Positions 10,694 through 20,639 of a stretch of DNA of 64,000 bases are shown in pieces; positions within the stretch are counted from its first letter, which is position 1; the number at the start of each line of letters is the position of its first letter. This DNA comes from Gari tellinella (Eukaryota; Mollusca; Bivalvia; Cardiida; Psammobiidae). The translations under genes and the position numbers were made by a program. Where the stretch lies: positions 32,670,356-32,734,355 of the forward strand of contig OV277870.1 of the NCBI GenBank assembly GCA_922989275.2, given 5' to 3'. The notes beneath the pieces are model-generated. The model was not told the DNA's origin. It saw only the letters and a program-made list of their open reading frames with translations, and ran no database searches.

Positions 10694-11737
10694 ATGCCTG
10701 GTCCGGCAAAATCCAAATCAGTCGCTGCTTCTTCCCAACGTAAAAAGGGTAGTGACGAAACAGTAGGAGACTTTGAATCGGTTGAACAGACGCCCAAAAC
10801 ACAAAGATCCAGATCAAGTAGCAGGGTCCCGAATGCTCCCCTTGAAGACCCAATCAGTCAGTCAACTATTGACAAACATTTTAAGTCAACAGAGGGGCCA
10901 GGAGATAGTGACCAACTAAATGAGACAATGAAGGTTTTTGCTGAGAAGCTAAACAAGGTCGCATCTCAAGAATATCTAGAAAAAAAACTCAAAGACATGA
11001 TCACAGAAGAATTTCTGAGCAGGAAACTGAAAGATCTTGAAAAGGAGTTAAAAAGTCAATATAAGAAAGAAATAGAAAAGGTGTATAAACAAGTTGGTGA
11101 GTTAAAAGACAGAATGACAGTGGCAGAATCAACCGTGGAGACCCTTAGAAACAGTGTATCAGACATGGAGTCCACAATGGATAAAATAGAGAAAGAGAAT
11201 GCTGACATATCAGAGCAAAACAAGTATATGAAGGAAAAGCTTAAAGAAAGAGAAACCCTGTTACAGTCGCAGTCTGACCAGATTAACGATCTGGAGCAAT
11301 ACACACGAAAGAACAGTATAAGAATTTACGGAGTGGACGACAGAAATCCCAGAGAGTCAGCCGGTGAAACCGCCAAACAAGTGTTGAAGGTTACGAACGA
11401 AAAGCTTGAGCTAGAACTATCGATCGCAGATATCGATATCACCCATAGAATGGGTAGATTCAACAACGATGGCAACAGACCCATTATATGTAAATTCGTA
11501 TCTCGCTATACAAAGCAAGCCGTGGTAAAAGCCAGGAGAAAGCTTAAAGGGACACACATAGTCATCAGGGAAGACCTGACACTGCAGAATGCGAAACTTC
11601 TGGAAAAATCACTAGCAATCGATTGTGTTAAGGCCGCTTGGTCCGACGACGGCAAAATCATCGCACTTTTGAACAATGACCGCAAAGTCATAGTGGACAG
11701 GAAGACAAACTGGAACAACCCCGCAAACAGGGGTTAA
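10694..11737 (+). CDS. LINE ORF1-type coiled-coil nucleic-acid-binding protein
   Basis: An intact 347-residue frame starting at ATG 10694. Residues 1-50 are Ser/Arg/Lys-rich and probably disordered. Residues about 72-205 are strongly heptad-like with many Lys and Glu, a long coiled coil expected to drive trimerisation. DLEQYTRKNSIRIYGV (199-214) starts an RRM-like core, continuing with DITHRMGR (248-255) and PIICKFVSR (263-271). The C-terminal domain holds IREDLTLQNAKLL and AAWSDDGKIIALL. This order is that of L1-type ORF1 proteins (Transposase_22 family), which coat the LINE RNA. No nuclease or RT follows within 4.4 kb. It may belong with the ORF2 at 16149, separated by later insertions, or be the remainder of another LINE. 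No stops or shifts are seen. Confidence 0.82.
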   Translation: MPGPAKSKSVAASSQRKKGSDETVGDFESVEQTPKTQRSRSSSRVPNAPLEDPISQSTIDKHFKSTEGPGDSDQLNETMKVFAEKLNKVASQEYLEKKLKDMITEEFLSRKLKDLEKELKSQYKKEIEKVYKQVGELKDRMTVAESTVETLRNSVSDMESTMDKIEKENADISEQNKYMKEKLKERETLLQSQSDQINDLEQYTRKNSIRIYGVDDRNPRESAGETAKQVLKVTNEKLELELSIADIDITHRMGRFNNDGNRPIICKFVSRYTKQAVVKARRKLKGTHIVIREDLTLQNAKLLEKSLAIDCVKAAWSDDGKIIALLNNDRKVIVDRKTNWNNPANRG

Positions 11738-11934
11738 GGGCTACAGGAAAAAGTTTTAAAAGCAGGAAAAGTCCAAATTCGTTGAAAACACCATAGCTGG
11801 GTTACATGTGTTGCCCTTTAACACTTTCTTACTAGAAATAATTAATAATTAATAATAAACTCAAATTTCGAGTTTATGTCTGGTCTACTTTAAACTATTT
11901 ACGACTGTTTGTTACAATTTATCTCAAATGGCAG

Positions 11935-12003
11935 ACAGTGCAGACCCTGTACAGGGGTTCCTTAGAAAGTAAGGAGCCCACTGGTGGGGTATACACTGTT
12001 TGC
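11935..12003. repeat. Class B hairpin repeat (degenerate)
   Basis: ACAGTGCAGACCC on the left pairs with GGGTATACACTGT on the right, and GGTTCCTT pairs with AAGGAGCC around a short AGAAAGT loop. The middle is mismatched. The outer ACAGTG and apical GGNTCC match the near-perfect copy at 28942-29007. Confidence 0.65.
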
Positions 12004-12829
12004 TCAGGACAAGTATATGTTTCACGGTTAAACTGATTGTTAATGACACGTAAAAACTCGTCGCTTAGCTTGAATATGTTAAATACAGACCACGAGGTGA
12101 CACAAACTGAATGATTAATCTAATCTGAATCTAAAGTGTTTGCATTTAGGTTGAATTAACGGTTATGTGTAAATATTGAAAAAGTCACAGTTAGCCAAGA
12201 CACACCAGTCTCAAAACTTATATATCAATCACCAAGCAATTAGTACAGTGCACGTGGGGCGTATTCTAGCAAAGAGGTGTCTCAACCGGATCTATACTGT
12301 TTGTAAAGATCCTTTTCTATTCGATCAATGATGAACTAACTATAATAAGGCAGACAGCGAATATGTATGTGCTATATCTATACATAGAACGATACCGGAT
12401 CCATGTGCTTTTTGTTGATACATGTGCTGTTCTATTTATATCATCAAAACAATCGGATTGACCAATCAGGGATCTAAACGTCATTGTCTGGTTCTCTGAT
12501 GGGGCGCATACTATTTGGTAGTCCAGTCTAAAACCATTTCTAAACCAAAATGGCTGCGCCCTTGAGTTGATTTCCAAAATAGCCATGGCTAGAATTTAAT
12601 ATTTAGATTTACGGTACGTTGAATTCCTTACATGAATCTAGCAGTAGGGCAATATGAAAGACGATAGTCAATATTCTTGTAAATTTAACCTGGTAGGAGA
12701 GTTGGGATTACACGAATATTGCTGACATGCGTCTGTTTGGTTTTGTTTTGTCATTTCAATATTTTCTCCGGTTTTTTTCTTCTCGAAACCATCTGTATTG
12801 TATCCTAGCAGATGTTGACTTCAAGCAGT
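12004..12829. other. Non-coding stretch, nothing recognised
   Basis: No supported frame or RNA. It lies between hairpin repeats in the interval separating the two LINE frames. Confidence 0.4.
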
Positions 12830-12950
12830 CCGAGGGTAAAGTTGAATGCATTCTGCTTTACTTTAAGACTGTTTTAAGTTAATCACGCTTTAAAATATAG
12901 AAATTTGGAGATCTTAGGATTTTTCATGACCATTTTATGGCAGCCCTGAA
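12830..12950. repeat. Dispersed repeat, inverted copy at 61074-61225
   Basis: CATTCTGCTTTACTT near 12848 and ATCTTAGGATTTTTCAT then TTATGGCAGCCCTG near 12911-12948 appear in reverse complement and in the same order at 61074-61225. The copies are decayed. The first part resembles a class C hairpin arm. Confidence 0.65.
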
Positions 12951-13087
12951 TACTTACCACATATTTACTTTTGTGAACTATTTTGTGCATGTGTATAGCA
13001 AATGTGGATAGTTGCAACTCATGTTGAAAGTAAAAGTAACGGGGTTTTAAGCTGTTGTGGATATAATACGTACTGTAGCCATGCAGA

Positions 13088-13127
13088 CCCAGACGAGGCA
13101 GCTCCAAATGGAGCCATCTCGCCTGGG
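13088..13127. repeat. Class E-type short hairpin
   Basis: CCCAGACGAGGCAGCTCC pairs with GGAGCCATCTCGCCTGGG around an AAAT loop, with 15 of 18 pairs matched. The preceding ATGCAGA matches the outer motif of the copy at 13725-13798. Confidence 0.75.
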
Positions 13128-13724
13128 TATGAAAAGTTTTTTTTCAGAAATATTTGATAAGTTGTATATAATTATATTGAGAGTCAACGGCTCAGATGAA
13201 GAACAGGTGTTATAAACGACAGTTTGGATCCCTGATTTGTTTTTATCGGATAGTATAGAATGGTTACATTAATTAATTTATATTCGTTGACTCATTTAGC
13301 CCCTTACTCCGCACTTTCTAGTATTGATCATCTAGAGAATAAGTGAGTACTTGAATAGGGTTGAAAGTGAAGCAAGAATCCGCCTTAAAGTATGCCTACT
13401 TTATGCAACACTCAGTGAAGAGGGAAAAACATCTCTTACAACGAATGTTACCATATAGATTCACGAGTCATGACGGTGTGGAGTGGGGCTATTTTATGCA
13501 ACGAATAAATATATTGATGGCTTTAACGTTAAGACAAGCATAGTAAAGCATATGGGATGAATCTTTGAGTTAGGCAGCCATTGTTATTATTAGAGGTAAA
13601 TCCGTCCGCTGTGAATATCTATATGAGGCACTATCCAATATGAGGATAAATGCTGGCAATTTCTTATTCAGAAGCAATTACTGGATTTGAATAACAGAAA
13701 TTATGCTGGATAGTTCTAAACAGA

Positions 13725-13798
13725 CTATGCAGACCCATATGATGTGGCTCCAAACAGAACAGTCCAACTGTCAGTCCGCACGGTTCTGCATAGTTCTT
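13725..13798. repeat. Class E hairpin repeat
   Basis: ACTATGCAGACC at the left pairs with GGTTCTGCATAGT at the right, around an interior containing GTGGCTCC. A lone AACTATGCAG arm also occurs near 22101. Confidence 0.6.
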
Positions 13799-13884
13799 GC
13801 CAACCCATTGCCCCATAGCATATATTTAGCGTTGAAAATAGGTGACCACTTTAACCCTTCCCTCCCTGAAACTTCGAATGGACA

Positions 13885-14089
13885 TTTATAGCTTTCAATT
13901 TTGTCTAGTCCATTTTTGACATTTTATGGTTGATTTTTACTGTATATATCAAAATGACAAACAGTATAGACCCTGATCAGAGGACAATTATAGTTTTCAA
14001 TTTTGTCTAGTTCATTTTTGACATTTTATGGTTGATTTTTACTGTATTCATATATAAAAATGACAAACAGTGAAGACCCTGATCAGAGG
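13885..14089. repeat. Two-copy tandem duplication (about 102 bp) ending in class B arms
   Basis: Both units contain TTCAATTTTGTCTAGT, TTTTTGACATTTTATGG and TTGATTTTTACTGTAT. Each ends with TGACAAACAGT and GACCCTGATCAGAGG, the left arm of a class B hairpin. Only the second copy continues into a full hairpin (14064-14124). The duplication thus includes a hairpin arm and its 5' flank. Confidence 0.85.
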
Positions 14090-14124
14090 GCTAGGAGCCC
14101 TCTGATCAGGATCAATTCTGTTTG
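14064..14124. repeat. Class B hairpin repeat
   Basis: Left arm CAAACAGTGAAGACCC then TGATCAGAGGGCT; right arm AGCCCTCTGATCAGGATC then AATTCTGTTTG; loop AGG. About 24 of 29 positions pair, and the inner 16 bp (CCTGATCAGAGGGCT region) are nearly perfect. Compared with 28942-29007 the apex has lost a few bases. Confidence 0.85.
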
Positions 14125-14196
14125 CATAGGACAAGTGTACTCCTCACAGGTACACTGTTTGAAAATGGCGCACATATGCGTGACTAGGATTCAGAG

Positions 14197-14276
14197 TTAA
14201 GCAGGTTGAAAGTAAAACAGAAAGTACCCTAGCCCTAGGGTGCATTCTGTTTTACTTCCAGTTTCAGCCTGCTTTA
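14197..14276. repeat. Class C hairpin repeat
   Basis: TTAAGCAGGTTGAAAGTAAA then ACAGAAAGTACCCTAG on the left is matched by the reverse complement of CTAGGGTGCATTCTG, TTTTACTTC and CAGCCTGCTTTA on the right. The arms are about 35 nt with a few bulges. Confidence 0.8.
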
Positions 14277-14767
14277 GAGACAGCTTGCTAGAAGAAAGAT
14301 AATATTTCTCATGATACACATTCATGACTGTTTGAAACTGGAAATATTTTCTTCAGTGGGGGGAAAAAATAAATAAATTGAGGCGTAAAAAGGCTTTCTA
14401 TGGGGCAATGGGTTACAACAGGCCAAATATAGTGGTTAAATTTAATGCCTATATGTATGGCTGGTACTTTGCTTAGTAGATTTACAAGTATCTCATAGAA
14501 CATGAGTATTTATTTATTTTTCTGTTGTTGTTTTTGTATCTTTGAATGACTCAGTAGTTTTCGAATGCGGTTCTTTGTGGTTAATTAAATGTTTTTCAGG
14601 ACCAATGATTTCTTCAAGTGAGCACGTCTGTTTGTTAGCCGTTATGGCAGGGTCTACAGTGATGGCTTACAACTTTGTTAGTGAAACAGACAGGTGAAGC
14701 ATATCCAGGGCTCCAGGCAAGATTGAGAGGAAGCCAATCAAACAAATCTAACATTTTTTCCTCACTC

Positions 14768-14915
14768 ATTTTAACACTAAATACTAGGGTATCACTACTC
14801 ATTAAAATGGTCTTTTTGAGATTATTCTTGTGGGTGGTGATACCATTGGAATTAATACAGACGCAAAAATGTTGGATTTTTAAATGTTCCCCTTACCTGG
14901 AGCTCTGCATATTGA
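14768..14915. repeat. Class D hairpin repeat with conserved tail
   Basis: CTAGGGTATCACTACTCATT on the left pairs with GTGGTGATACCATTGG on the right. The distal tail reads AATACAGACGCAAA, TTCCCCTTACCTGGAGC and CTCTGCAT. The tail aligns with those of the class D copies at 15352, 27892, 28712 and 50433. Confidence 0.75.
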
Positions 14916-14988
14916 CTGGGGTGCAACCCATTCCCCCTTATCAATTAGTGCAAAGCATTTATAGCCAATTGCCGTGAACTGAGGACGT

Positions 14989-15160
14989 TGCCTGGGGTGG
15001 GATGAAAGCGGAGCAGAGAGTTCATCTTTGAGCTTTCTTCTTTGCTTTCAACTTACTCTAAGCTGTCACCTATATGCCTGGGTTGAGATGAAAGTAGAGC
15101 TGAGGGCTCATCTAGGAGCTTTCTGCTTTGCTTTCAACTTACTTTAAGCTGCCACCTATA
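14989..15160. repeat. Two tandem class C hairpins
   Basis: Two copies spaced 86 bp, each starting TGCCTGGG and GATGAAAG. Both contain the inverted pair GATGAAAGNNGAGC and GCTTTCTNCTTTGCTTTC and end in ACTNTAAGCTG.CACCTATAT. The hairpin apex is AGTTCATC in one copy and GGCTCATC in the other. Confidence 0.8.
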
Positions 15161-15351
15161 TAGAATAATAGCATTGATAAATATCAGTTCCTTTTCTGTG
15201 GTGTTAAGGCAGATACTCTATAAAGTAGTAAATTGAAAGGCAGATTGTATTGGTTTTCTATAATTAACTATAAACTATTAATCCTAAGATATATGGAAGC
15301 ATTTGTTAGTAACTGTACATACTTTCTTTCCCACTAAATGTAGAAACAAAA

Positions 15352-15480
15352 CCTATGGTGTTACTACTCAAAGTATCGTCTCTTTGAGATGACTCTAATG
15401 AGTGGTGACACCATAGGGTTTAAAGCAAAAATATAAAGGTTTTTGTTTCAGGGATGCTCCCGTTATTTGGAGCCATGTCT
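15352..15480. repeat. Class D hairpin repeat
   Basis: CCTATGGTGTTACTACTCA pairs with TGAGTGGTGACACCATAGG, and GTCTCTTTGAGA forms the apex. The tail GTTTAAAGCAAAAATA leads to GATGCTCCCGTTATTTGGAG and CCATGTC. It is the best-preserved hairpin of this class upstream of the LINE ORF2. Confidence 0.85.
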
Positions 15481-15969
15481 TTACTCTACAAAGTAGTAAA
15501 TTGAAAGTCACGGTGCTTTTTTACTGCATGAGCTCTAAACTTAAAGCCGGTTCGTAGAGAACTAAATCCTAATATTACGTGAAATAAAAAAAAAATGTAG
15601 TATTATTTGATCCCATATCTGTATGTCAAATTTAATAACCTTCCTGGTGCAAGATTTATAGCATGAATATTAATCTCTAAAAAAGTACTAAAGTATTAAA
15701 CAGTGGGTGATCATGTCTGGTGACTTTTTGGAGGTCAGCACACAGGGACATACACAGTTTTGCAATACAGAGGTATACCAAATGTTTACCAAATGCTGGT
15801 GATAATTGTTTTGGGCATATAATATCTCATATAATATCACAAGTGTCATTGCATATCAACCAAATTTGCTGGTTTAACATTCAATTGTCTTTGGGCTTTA
15901 CTCTTTTGTAAATTTTCTCTCTATCACAGTTGATGTATATAGATTTCTATGAAAATACATGTATATCAG
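15481..15969. other. Non-coding stretch before the candidate exon
   Basis: No repeat class recognised beyond decayed fragments. A polypyrimidine tract with CACAG (15909-15929) and TATATCAG (15962-15969) lie at its end and could serve as 3' splice sites. Confidence 0.35.
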
Positions 15970-16072
15970 AAGTTGACGGATTCCATGGACACCAGGGTTG
16001 GACGGATTGAGGCGAGGTTTGCTCTCCTGAGACAGTTTGAAAGTCAGAGTTTGAATATTGTTACCAACAAAA
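15970..16072 (+). CDS. Candidate internal host exon (coiled-coil-like)
   Basis: A 103-nt segment preceded by a TATATCAG acceptor and followed by GTAAGAAT, a strong 5' splice site. The only long open frame gives about 34 residues containing DSMDTRVGRIEARFALLRQF, a charged heptad-like stretch. The same frame runs past the donor to a TGA at 16150-16152, which overlaps the ATG of the LINE ORF2 (ATGA). It could therefore instead be the end of a LINE ORF coupled to ORF2 translation. I do not recognise the protein. Confidence 0.35.
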
Positions 16073-16148
16073 GTAAGAATTACCAGTTGGAATTTCCCCC
16101 TCATGACCTTCAATGTGCATACTCTACTTCTTTTTCTATAAGTTCTAA

Positions 16149-19100
16149 ATGAGTGAAAAAATTAATATTATCTCTATGAATGTACAGGGACTAGGCGACA
16201 AAGAGAAACGTAAAGATGTCATTAATTTTATTAAAAGTAAAAAATATTCAATATGCATGCTTCAAGACACACACTTCACTACTAATGAGGAAAGATATAT
16301 AAGAAGTCAATGGGGTTACGAGTGTTTTTTTAGTAGTTTTAGTAGTCAGTCTAGAGGTGTTGCCATATTTATTAATAATAACTTTGATTGCAAAGTCAAC
16401 AATACCGAACACGATGCAAATGGAAACTTATTAATTATAGATTGTAAAATTGCAGAAAAAAAAGTTATTTTGGTGAATATATATGGTCCAAACAGAGACA
16501 GCCCTGATTTTTACAACAACTTGAATGAAAGACTGTCCAGATACGAAAACTCATTCTTTATCATTAGCGGAGATTTCAATCTCACACTTAACCCAGATAT
16601 AGATTGTTTTAATTACGCTCATGTTAATAATCCTAATGCCAGAAATTCAGTACTGAACCTTATGATTGAGAATAATTTGATAGACTGTTGGAGAGAAGAT
16701 CATCTTGAAACTAAGGAATATACATGGTTTAGGAGAAATCCAATAAAAAAAGCGAGGCTTGACTTTTTTCTCATATCTGAAAACCTTTACACAGATGTTG
16801 TTGAAACTAAAATTTTACCTGGTTATAGGACAGACCACTCTCTCATTATTATCTCTTTACAATTTGATAAATTTCAAAAAGGAATATCCTATTGGAAATT
16901 TAACAACTCTCTATTAAAAGATCAAATCTATGTACAAGAAGTAAAAGAAGTTATAAAATCCATCAAAACACAATATATTTTAGAAAACCCAGGCACATAT
17001 AATGATATTGATAGAATACCTTTGGAAGATATCGCCTTTAATATCAATGATCAACTATTTTTTGAATCATTACTTTTAGCTATAAGAGGAAAAACAATTG
17101 CATTTTGTTCACATAAAAAGAAATCTGAGATTAATAAAGAGAATCAACTTTTAAAAGAAATTGAAAAATTAGAAAAACAAACGAACATCAATTATGAATC
17201 TTTAGATAACAAAAAAAGAGAACTAGGGGAATTAAGGAAAAAGAAACTGTCAGGTGTTTTTATTAGGTCTAGGGCAAAATGGATTCTGGAAGGGGAAAAA
17301 CCCACAAAATATTTTTGCAATATAGAAAATCGTAATTATGTCTCAAAATGTATGAATTCTTTAGTAACACAAAATGGAGACCTTCTGAGAACTCAAGATG
17401 ATATTTTAAAAGAAACAAAGAAACACTATCAAAATCTATACAAAGCTAAAGAAACTGAAAATGTTGAATTAAATGAATTATTACTTAGCACAAATACAAG
17501 AAAACTAAATGAACAGGAGAAATTTTCAATAGAGGGACCACTTACCTACACAGAATTAGCAAACAGTTTAAAAAATATGTCCAATAATACAAGCCCAAGA
17601 AATGACGGGTTTACAGTTGAATTTTTTAAATATTTTTGGAAAGACATTGGTATGTTTTTAATTAGATCTATTAATTATGCTTATACTATTGGGGAATTAT
17701 CTGTAACCCAAAAACAGGGAGTCATCACTTGTATACCTAAGGGAAACAAGGATAAAAGTTATTTAAAAAATTGGAGACCTATCTCACTTTTAAACATTAC
17801 TTATAAAATTGCTTCAGCATCAATAGCAGTTAGAATAAAAAATAAACTAAATAATATTATAAATGAAGACCAAACAGGATTTCTTCCAGGTAGGCTTATG
17901 GCAACAAATATTAGACTGCTATATGATATACTGTTTTATACCGAACAAAACAATATCCCAGGACTTCTTCTTTTAATTGATTTTGCTGCAGCTTTTGATA
18001 CTGTCTCATGGAGTTTTATGAGTAAGGTTTTAGATTTTTTCAATTTCGGACCTTCAATAAGAAGATGGGTTAACATATTTTATACAAACGTGGAATCCTG
18101 TGTCATAGTAAACGGCCACATGTCTGAATGGTTTCCATTACAAAGAGGCTGTCGTCAAGGTGATGCTTTGTCGCCGTACCTGTTTATTCTTTGTGCAGAA
18201 ATTTTGGCAATTTTACTAAGAAACAATGATAAAATCAAAGGAATTAAGATAAATGGTATCGAGTATTTAGTATCTCAGTATGCTGATGATACAAGCTTAT
18301 TTTTAAATGGCTCTAAAGAATCTTTGGTTAACACAATGCTTGTTTTAAAGTTCTATGGAAGAATCTCCGGCCTTAATATCAATACAGAAAAAACAAAAGT
18401 TATATGGTTTGGCTCACGAAGAAACAGCCAAGTTATGTTATGCCCAGAATATAATCTGTCTTGGGAAGACACTCTTTTTACTGTTCTTGGTGTTAAATTC
18501 TCGACCAATTTAAAAGACATAACTGATATAAATTATGACTCCAAAATAGAGGAAATAAGTACATTATTTGCCTGCTGGTCAAAAAGAGTTATTTCCCCTT
18601 TGGGCAAAATAGTTGTTATCAAAACATTAGCTTTGGCTAAACTCAATCATTTAATTCTAGGCATACCTAACCCACCTCAAGAAAAAATCAATAAAATACA
18701 AAATCTATTCTTTAAGTTTCTATGGGACAAGTCAAACGACAAGGTAAAACGGAGCATCATAACACAAGACTACAAATTTGGTGGGCTCAAAATGATTCAA
18801 ATGAACACTTTCATATATAGTTTAAAATTAACCTGGTTGCGAAGATTGTCTCTTACGAACAATAAATTCAACCATATGGCTGAATGCTCTTGCAAAGCCC
18901 TCCATGATATTTACAAATATGGCTCAGATTTTATCAAACGTCAGTTACAACCAGATTTGAATCCGTTTTGGAAAGATGTTCTGCTAAGTTATAGAAAATT
19001 GTCTGTAAGTATAAATACCCTAAATGAAAACCAAATTGCCTCTATTAATTTATGGTATAACCCAGATATTAAGGTCGGAGGTTCTAGTGTTTGTTATAGA

Positions 19101-19946
19101 AGATGGGTTGCAGCAGGGATAGTGTTCATAGGAGATCTTATAAAATGCAATGGTGAACTATACACATACGGAGAATTTGCTTTAAGATTTAATGCAAACA
19201 CAAATTTTATTGAATATAATTGGCTAATTCGCTCAATTAAACGCTTTCTTGAAAGTAAAAGAATATACTATTTACCAAACAAGAATTTCAACTTATTACT
19301 ACCTGTCAATCTAGCAATTATAAATTCTGATAAAAAAGGTTGTAGGGCAATTTACAAACAACTAAGTAAAAATGAAGAATATCCAAAAACTCTACAAAAA
19401 TGGAAAGAGGAAATGTTACACATTCCAAATTCAGTTATCTTTAACAATGAGTCAATTTACAACAATGTTTTTAAGACCACTAAAGACTCCAAATTACAAT
19501 GGTTACAGTATAGAATAAATCATCGATTTCTAGGAACGAATTATCTGTTGAAGAAAATGAATATGTTGGCAGACGATGCCTGTACCTTTTGTAATAATGC
19601 TCCAGAAACACTACTTCATCTTTTTTGGAACTGTAATATCAGCAAAACTTTTATCAGAGAACTTTCAAATTTTATACAGATTAAATGTAACTTAACTTTC
19701 CCCGAGTGGACAGCTAAAGACTTCATATTTGGTAGTTTTAAGATAGATAAACCTATGAACACTTTGCTGCTGCAAGCCAAGTTATTCCTGTATTATAATA
19801 AAATGAGTAAACAAAAGCCACATTTTGAAGAATTCAAGAAACAAATAATTACTCGATACAAAACAGAAATGTATATTGCTGCCCAAAACTTTCAGTTGCA
19901 CAAGTTTGAAGTGTCATGGGGAAAATACGAAAATCTAATTAGATAG
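16149..19946 (+). CDS. L1/Tx1-type LINE ORF2: endonuclease-reverse transcriptase, intact
   Basis: One uninterrupted 1265-codon frame. Residues 1-235 are an APE-type endonuclease: MNVQGL (10-15), LQDTH (38-42, Asp where most families have Glu), IYGPN (111-115), GDFN (141-144), RLDFFL (203-208) and TDHSLI (228-233). The RT follows: NWRPISLL (541-548), GFLPGR (577-582), motif A DFAAAFDTV (611-619), motif B RQGDALSPYLF (669-679), motif C YADD (711-714) and motif D GLNIN...TEK (741-748). A C-terminal zinc-binding block has C1145, C1148, H1157 and C1162 (CTFC...HLFWNC). This is the layout of L1-clade/Tx1-like LINEs, which reverse-transcribe their RNA at a nicked target. With all RT catalytic residues intact, it looks young. 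The start ATG overlaps an upstream stop as ATGA. The ORF1-type frame at 10694 is 4.4 kb upstream. Confidence 0.95.
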   Translation: MSEKINIISMNVQGLGDKEKRKDVINFIKSKKYSICMLQDTHFTTNEERYIRSQWGYECFFSSFSSQSRGVAIFINNNFDCKVNNTEHDANGNLLIIDCKIAEKKVILVNIYGPNRDSPDFYNNLNERLSRYENSFFIISGDFNLTLNPDIDCFNYAHVNNPNARNSVLNLMIENNLIDCWREDHLETKEYTWFRRNPIKKARLDFFLISENLYTDVVETKILPGYRTDHSLIIISLQFDKFQKGISYWKFNNSLLKDQIYVQEVKEVIKSIKTQYILENPGTYNDIDRIPLEDIAFNINDQLFFESLLLAIRGKTIAFCSHKKKSEINKENQLLKEIEKLEKQTNINYESLDNKKRELGELRKKKLSGVFIRSRAKWILEGEKPTKYFCNIENRNYVSKCMNSLVTQNGDLLRTQDDILKETKKHYQNLYKAKETENVELNELLLSTNTRKLNEQEKFSIEGPLTYTELANSLKNMSNNTSPRNDGFTVEFFKYFWKDIGMFLIRSINYAYTIGELSVTQKQGVITCIPKGNKDKSYLKNWRPISLLNITYKIASASIAVRIKNKLNNIINEDQTGFLPGRLMATNIRLLYDILFYTEQNNIPGLLLLIDFAAAFDTVSWSFMSKVLDFFNFGPSIRRWVNIFYTNVESCVIVNGHMSEWFPLQRGCRQGDALSPYLFILCAEILAILLRNNDKIKGIKINGIEYLVSQYADDTSLFLNGSKESLVNTMLVLKFYGRISGLNINTEKTKVIWFGSRRNSQVMLCPEYNLSWEDTLFTVLGVKFSTNLKDITDINYDSKIEEISTLFACWSKRVISPLGKIVVIKTLALAKLNHLILGIPNPPQEKINKIQNLFFKFLWDKSNDKVKRSIITQDYKFGGLKMIQMNTFIYSLKLTWLRRLSLTNNKFNHMAECSCKALHDIYKYGSDFIKRQLQPDLNPFWKDVLLSYRKLSVSINTLNENQIASINLWYNPDIKVGGSSVCYRRWVAAGIVFIGDLIKCNGELYTYGEFALRFNANTNFIEYNWLIRSIKRFLESKRIYYLPNKNFNLLLPVNLAIINSDKKGCRAIYKQLSKNEEYPKTLQKWKEEMLHIPNSVIFNNESIYNNVFKTTKDSKLQWLQYRINHRFLGTNYLLKKMNMLADDACTFCNNAPETLLHLFWNCNISKTFIRELSNFIQIKCNLTFPEWTAKDFIFGSFKIDKPMNTLLLQAKLFLYYNKMSKQKPHFEEFKKQIITRYKTEMYIAAQNFQLHKFEVSWGKYENLIR

Positions 19947-19949
19947 TGT

Positions 19950-20110
19950 TAAAGTCATGTGTTTAGCACAGATCTGACACAATTGTTGCCTTATTTGGCG
20001 TCATTTGCGACAGAATTGTGCTAAAAACCGGCAAAACCTATTAGAACCATTCCAGTCAGGCCTCTCTATGGCGGCCGCTGGGGTGGGGCTACCTGGCATT
20101 CGGGGCGGAC
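19950..20110 (+). other. LINE 3' UTR with a small hairpin
   Basis: TTTAGCACA (from about 19961) pairs with TGTGCTAAA (to about 20025), with further AATT pairing inside. LINE 3' UTR stem-loops are known to be recognised by their own RT. A GC-rich segment (about 20070-20120) follows and leads into a class C hairpin. Confidence 0.4.
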
Positions 20111-20121
20111 GGCTTCCTGGA

Positions 20122-20186
20122 GCTCGATGGAAGCATGGCAGAAAGCTCCTATAGAGGCTTTCTGCTCTGCTTCCTTCATGCTCTGG
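20122..20186. repeat. Class C hairpin repeat
   Basis: GATGGAAGCATGGCAGAAAG then CTCC on the left pairs with GGCTTTCTGCTCTGCTTCC then TTCATGC on the right, apex TATAGA. It lies in or directly after the 3' UTR of the intact LINE ORF2. Confidence 0.8.
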
Positions 20187-20542
20187 ACTGTCGTCTGTCT
20201 TCGATGCCGCAGATGAGTCTCCCTCTGGTGGCTGTGGTGGAGTGGTTATACTGTATACCTCTTTTCACAGATTCTTAACTGGTGGATCCTATATAAAGGT
20301 GCCTATAATGGCATTCCTTATCTCAATATCATACTGTCCACCCCGTATTTCAATAGCATACTGTTCATTCCTAAACTTAATAGCATACAGTTTTGATGTA
20401 CAAGAAACAGTGTTTATAACCAAGTACAAATTGTTTCAACATAGTTCAGGATTTACCTGCTTTTCAATGTTTTAAACAAGAAATTTAACAATGTCAATTC
20501 TTCATTTGGCAAATAGTCTGTTTAATGAGTTTTGAAATCAAG

Positions 20543-20637
20543 TCAGGTGACTATTTGAAGTGGGTTGAAGGAGGGGTAGAGTGGTCCTTAAGGAACTTTC
20601 TGCCATGCTTTCGACAGGCTTTATGCCGTTACCTGCT
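20543..20637. repeat. Class C-related hairpin
   Basis: CAGGTGAC at the left end pairs with GTTACCTG at the right end. Inside, GGTTGAAGGAGGGGTAG faces CTGCCATGCTTTCGAC, and GTCCTT faces AAGGAAC at the apex. Mismatches are more frequent than in other copies. Confidence 0.6.
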
Positions 20638-20639
20638 AT

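Noticed and set aside
11056..11718. Minus-strand frames opposite ORF1
   Set aside because: They are shadows of the clear plus-strand ORF1, with low-complexity composition.
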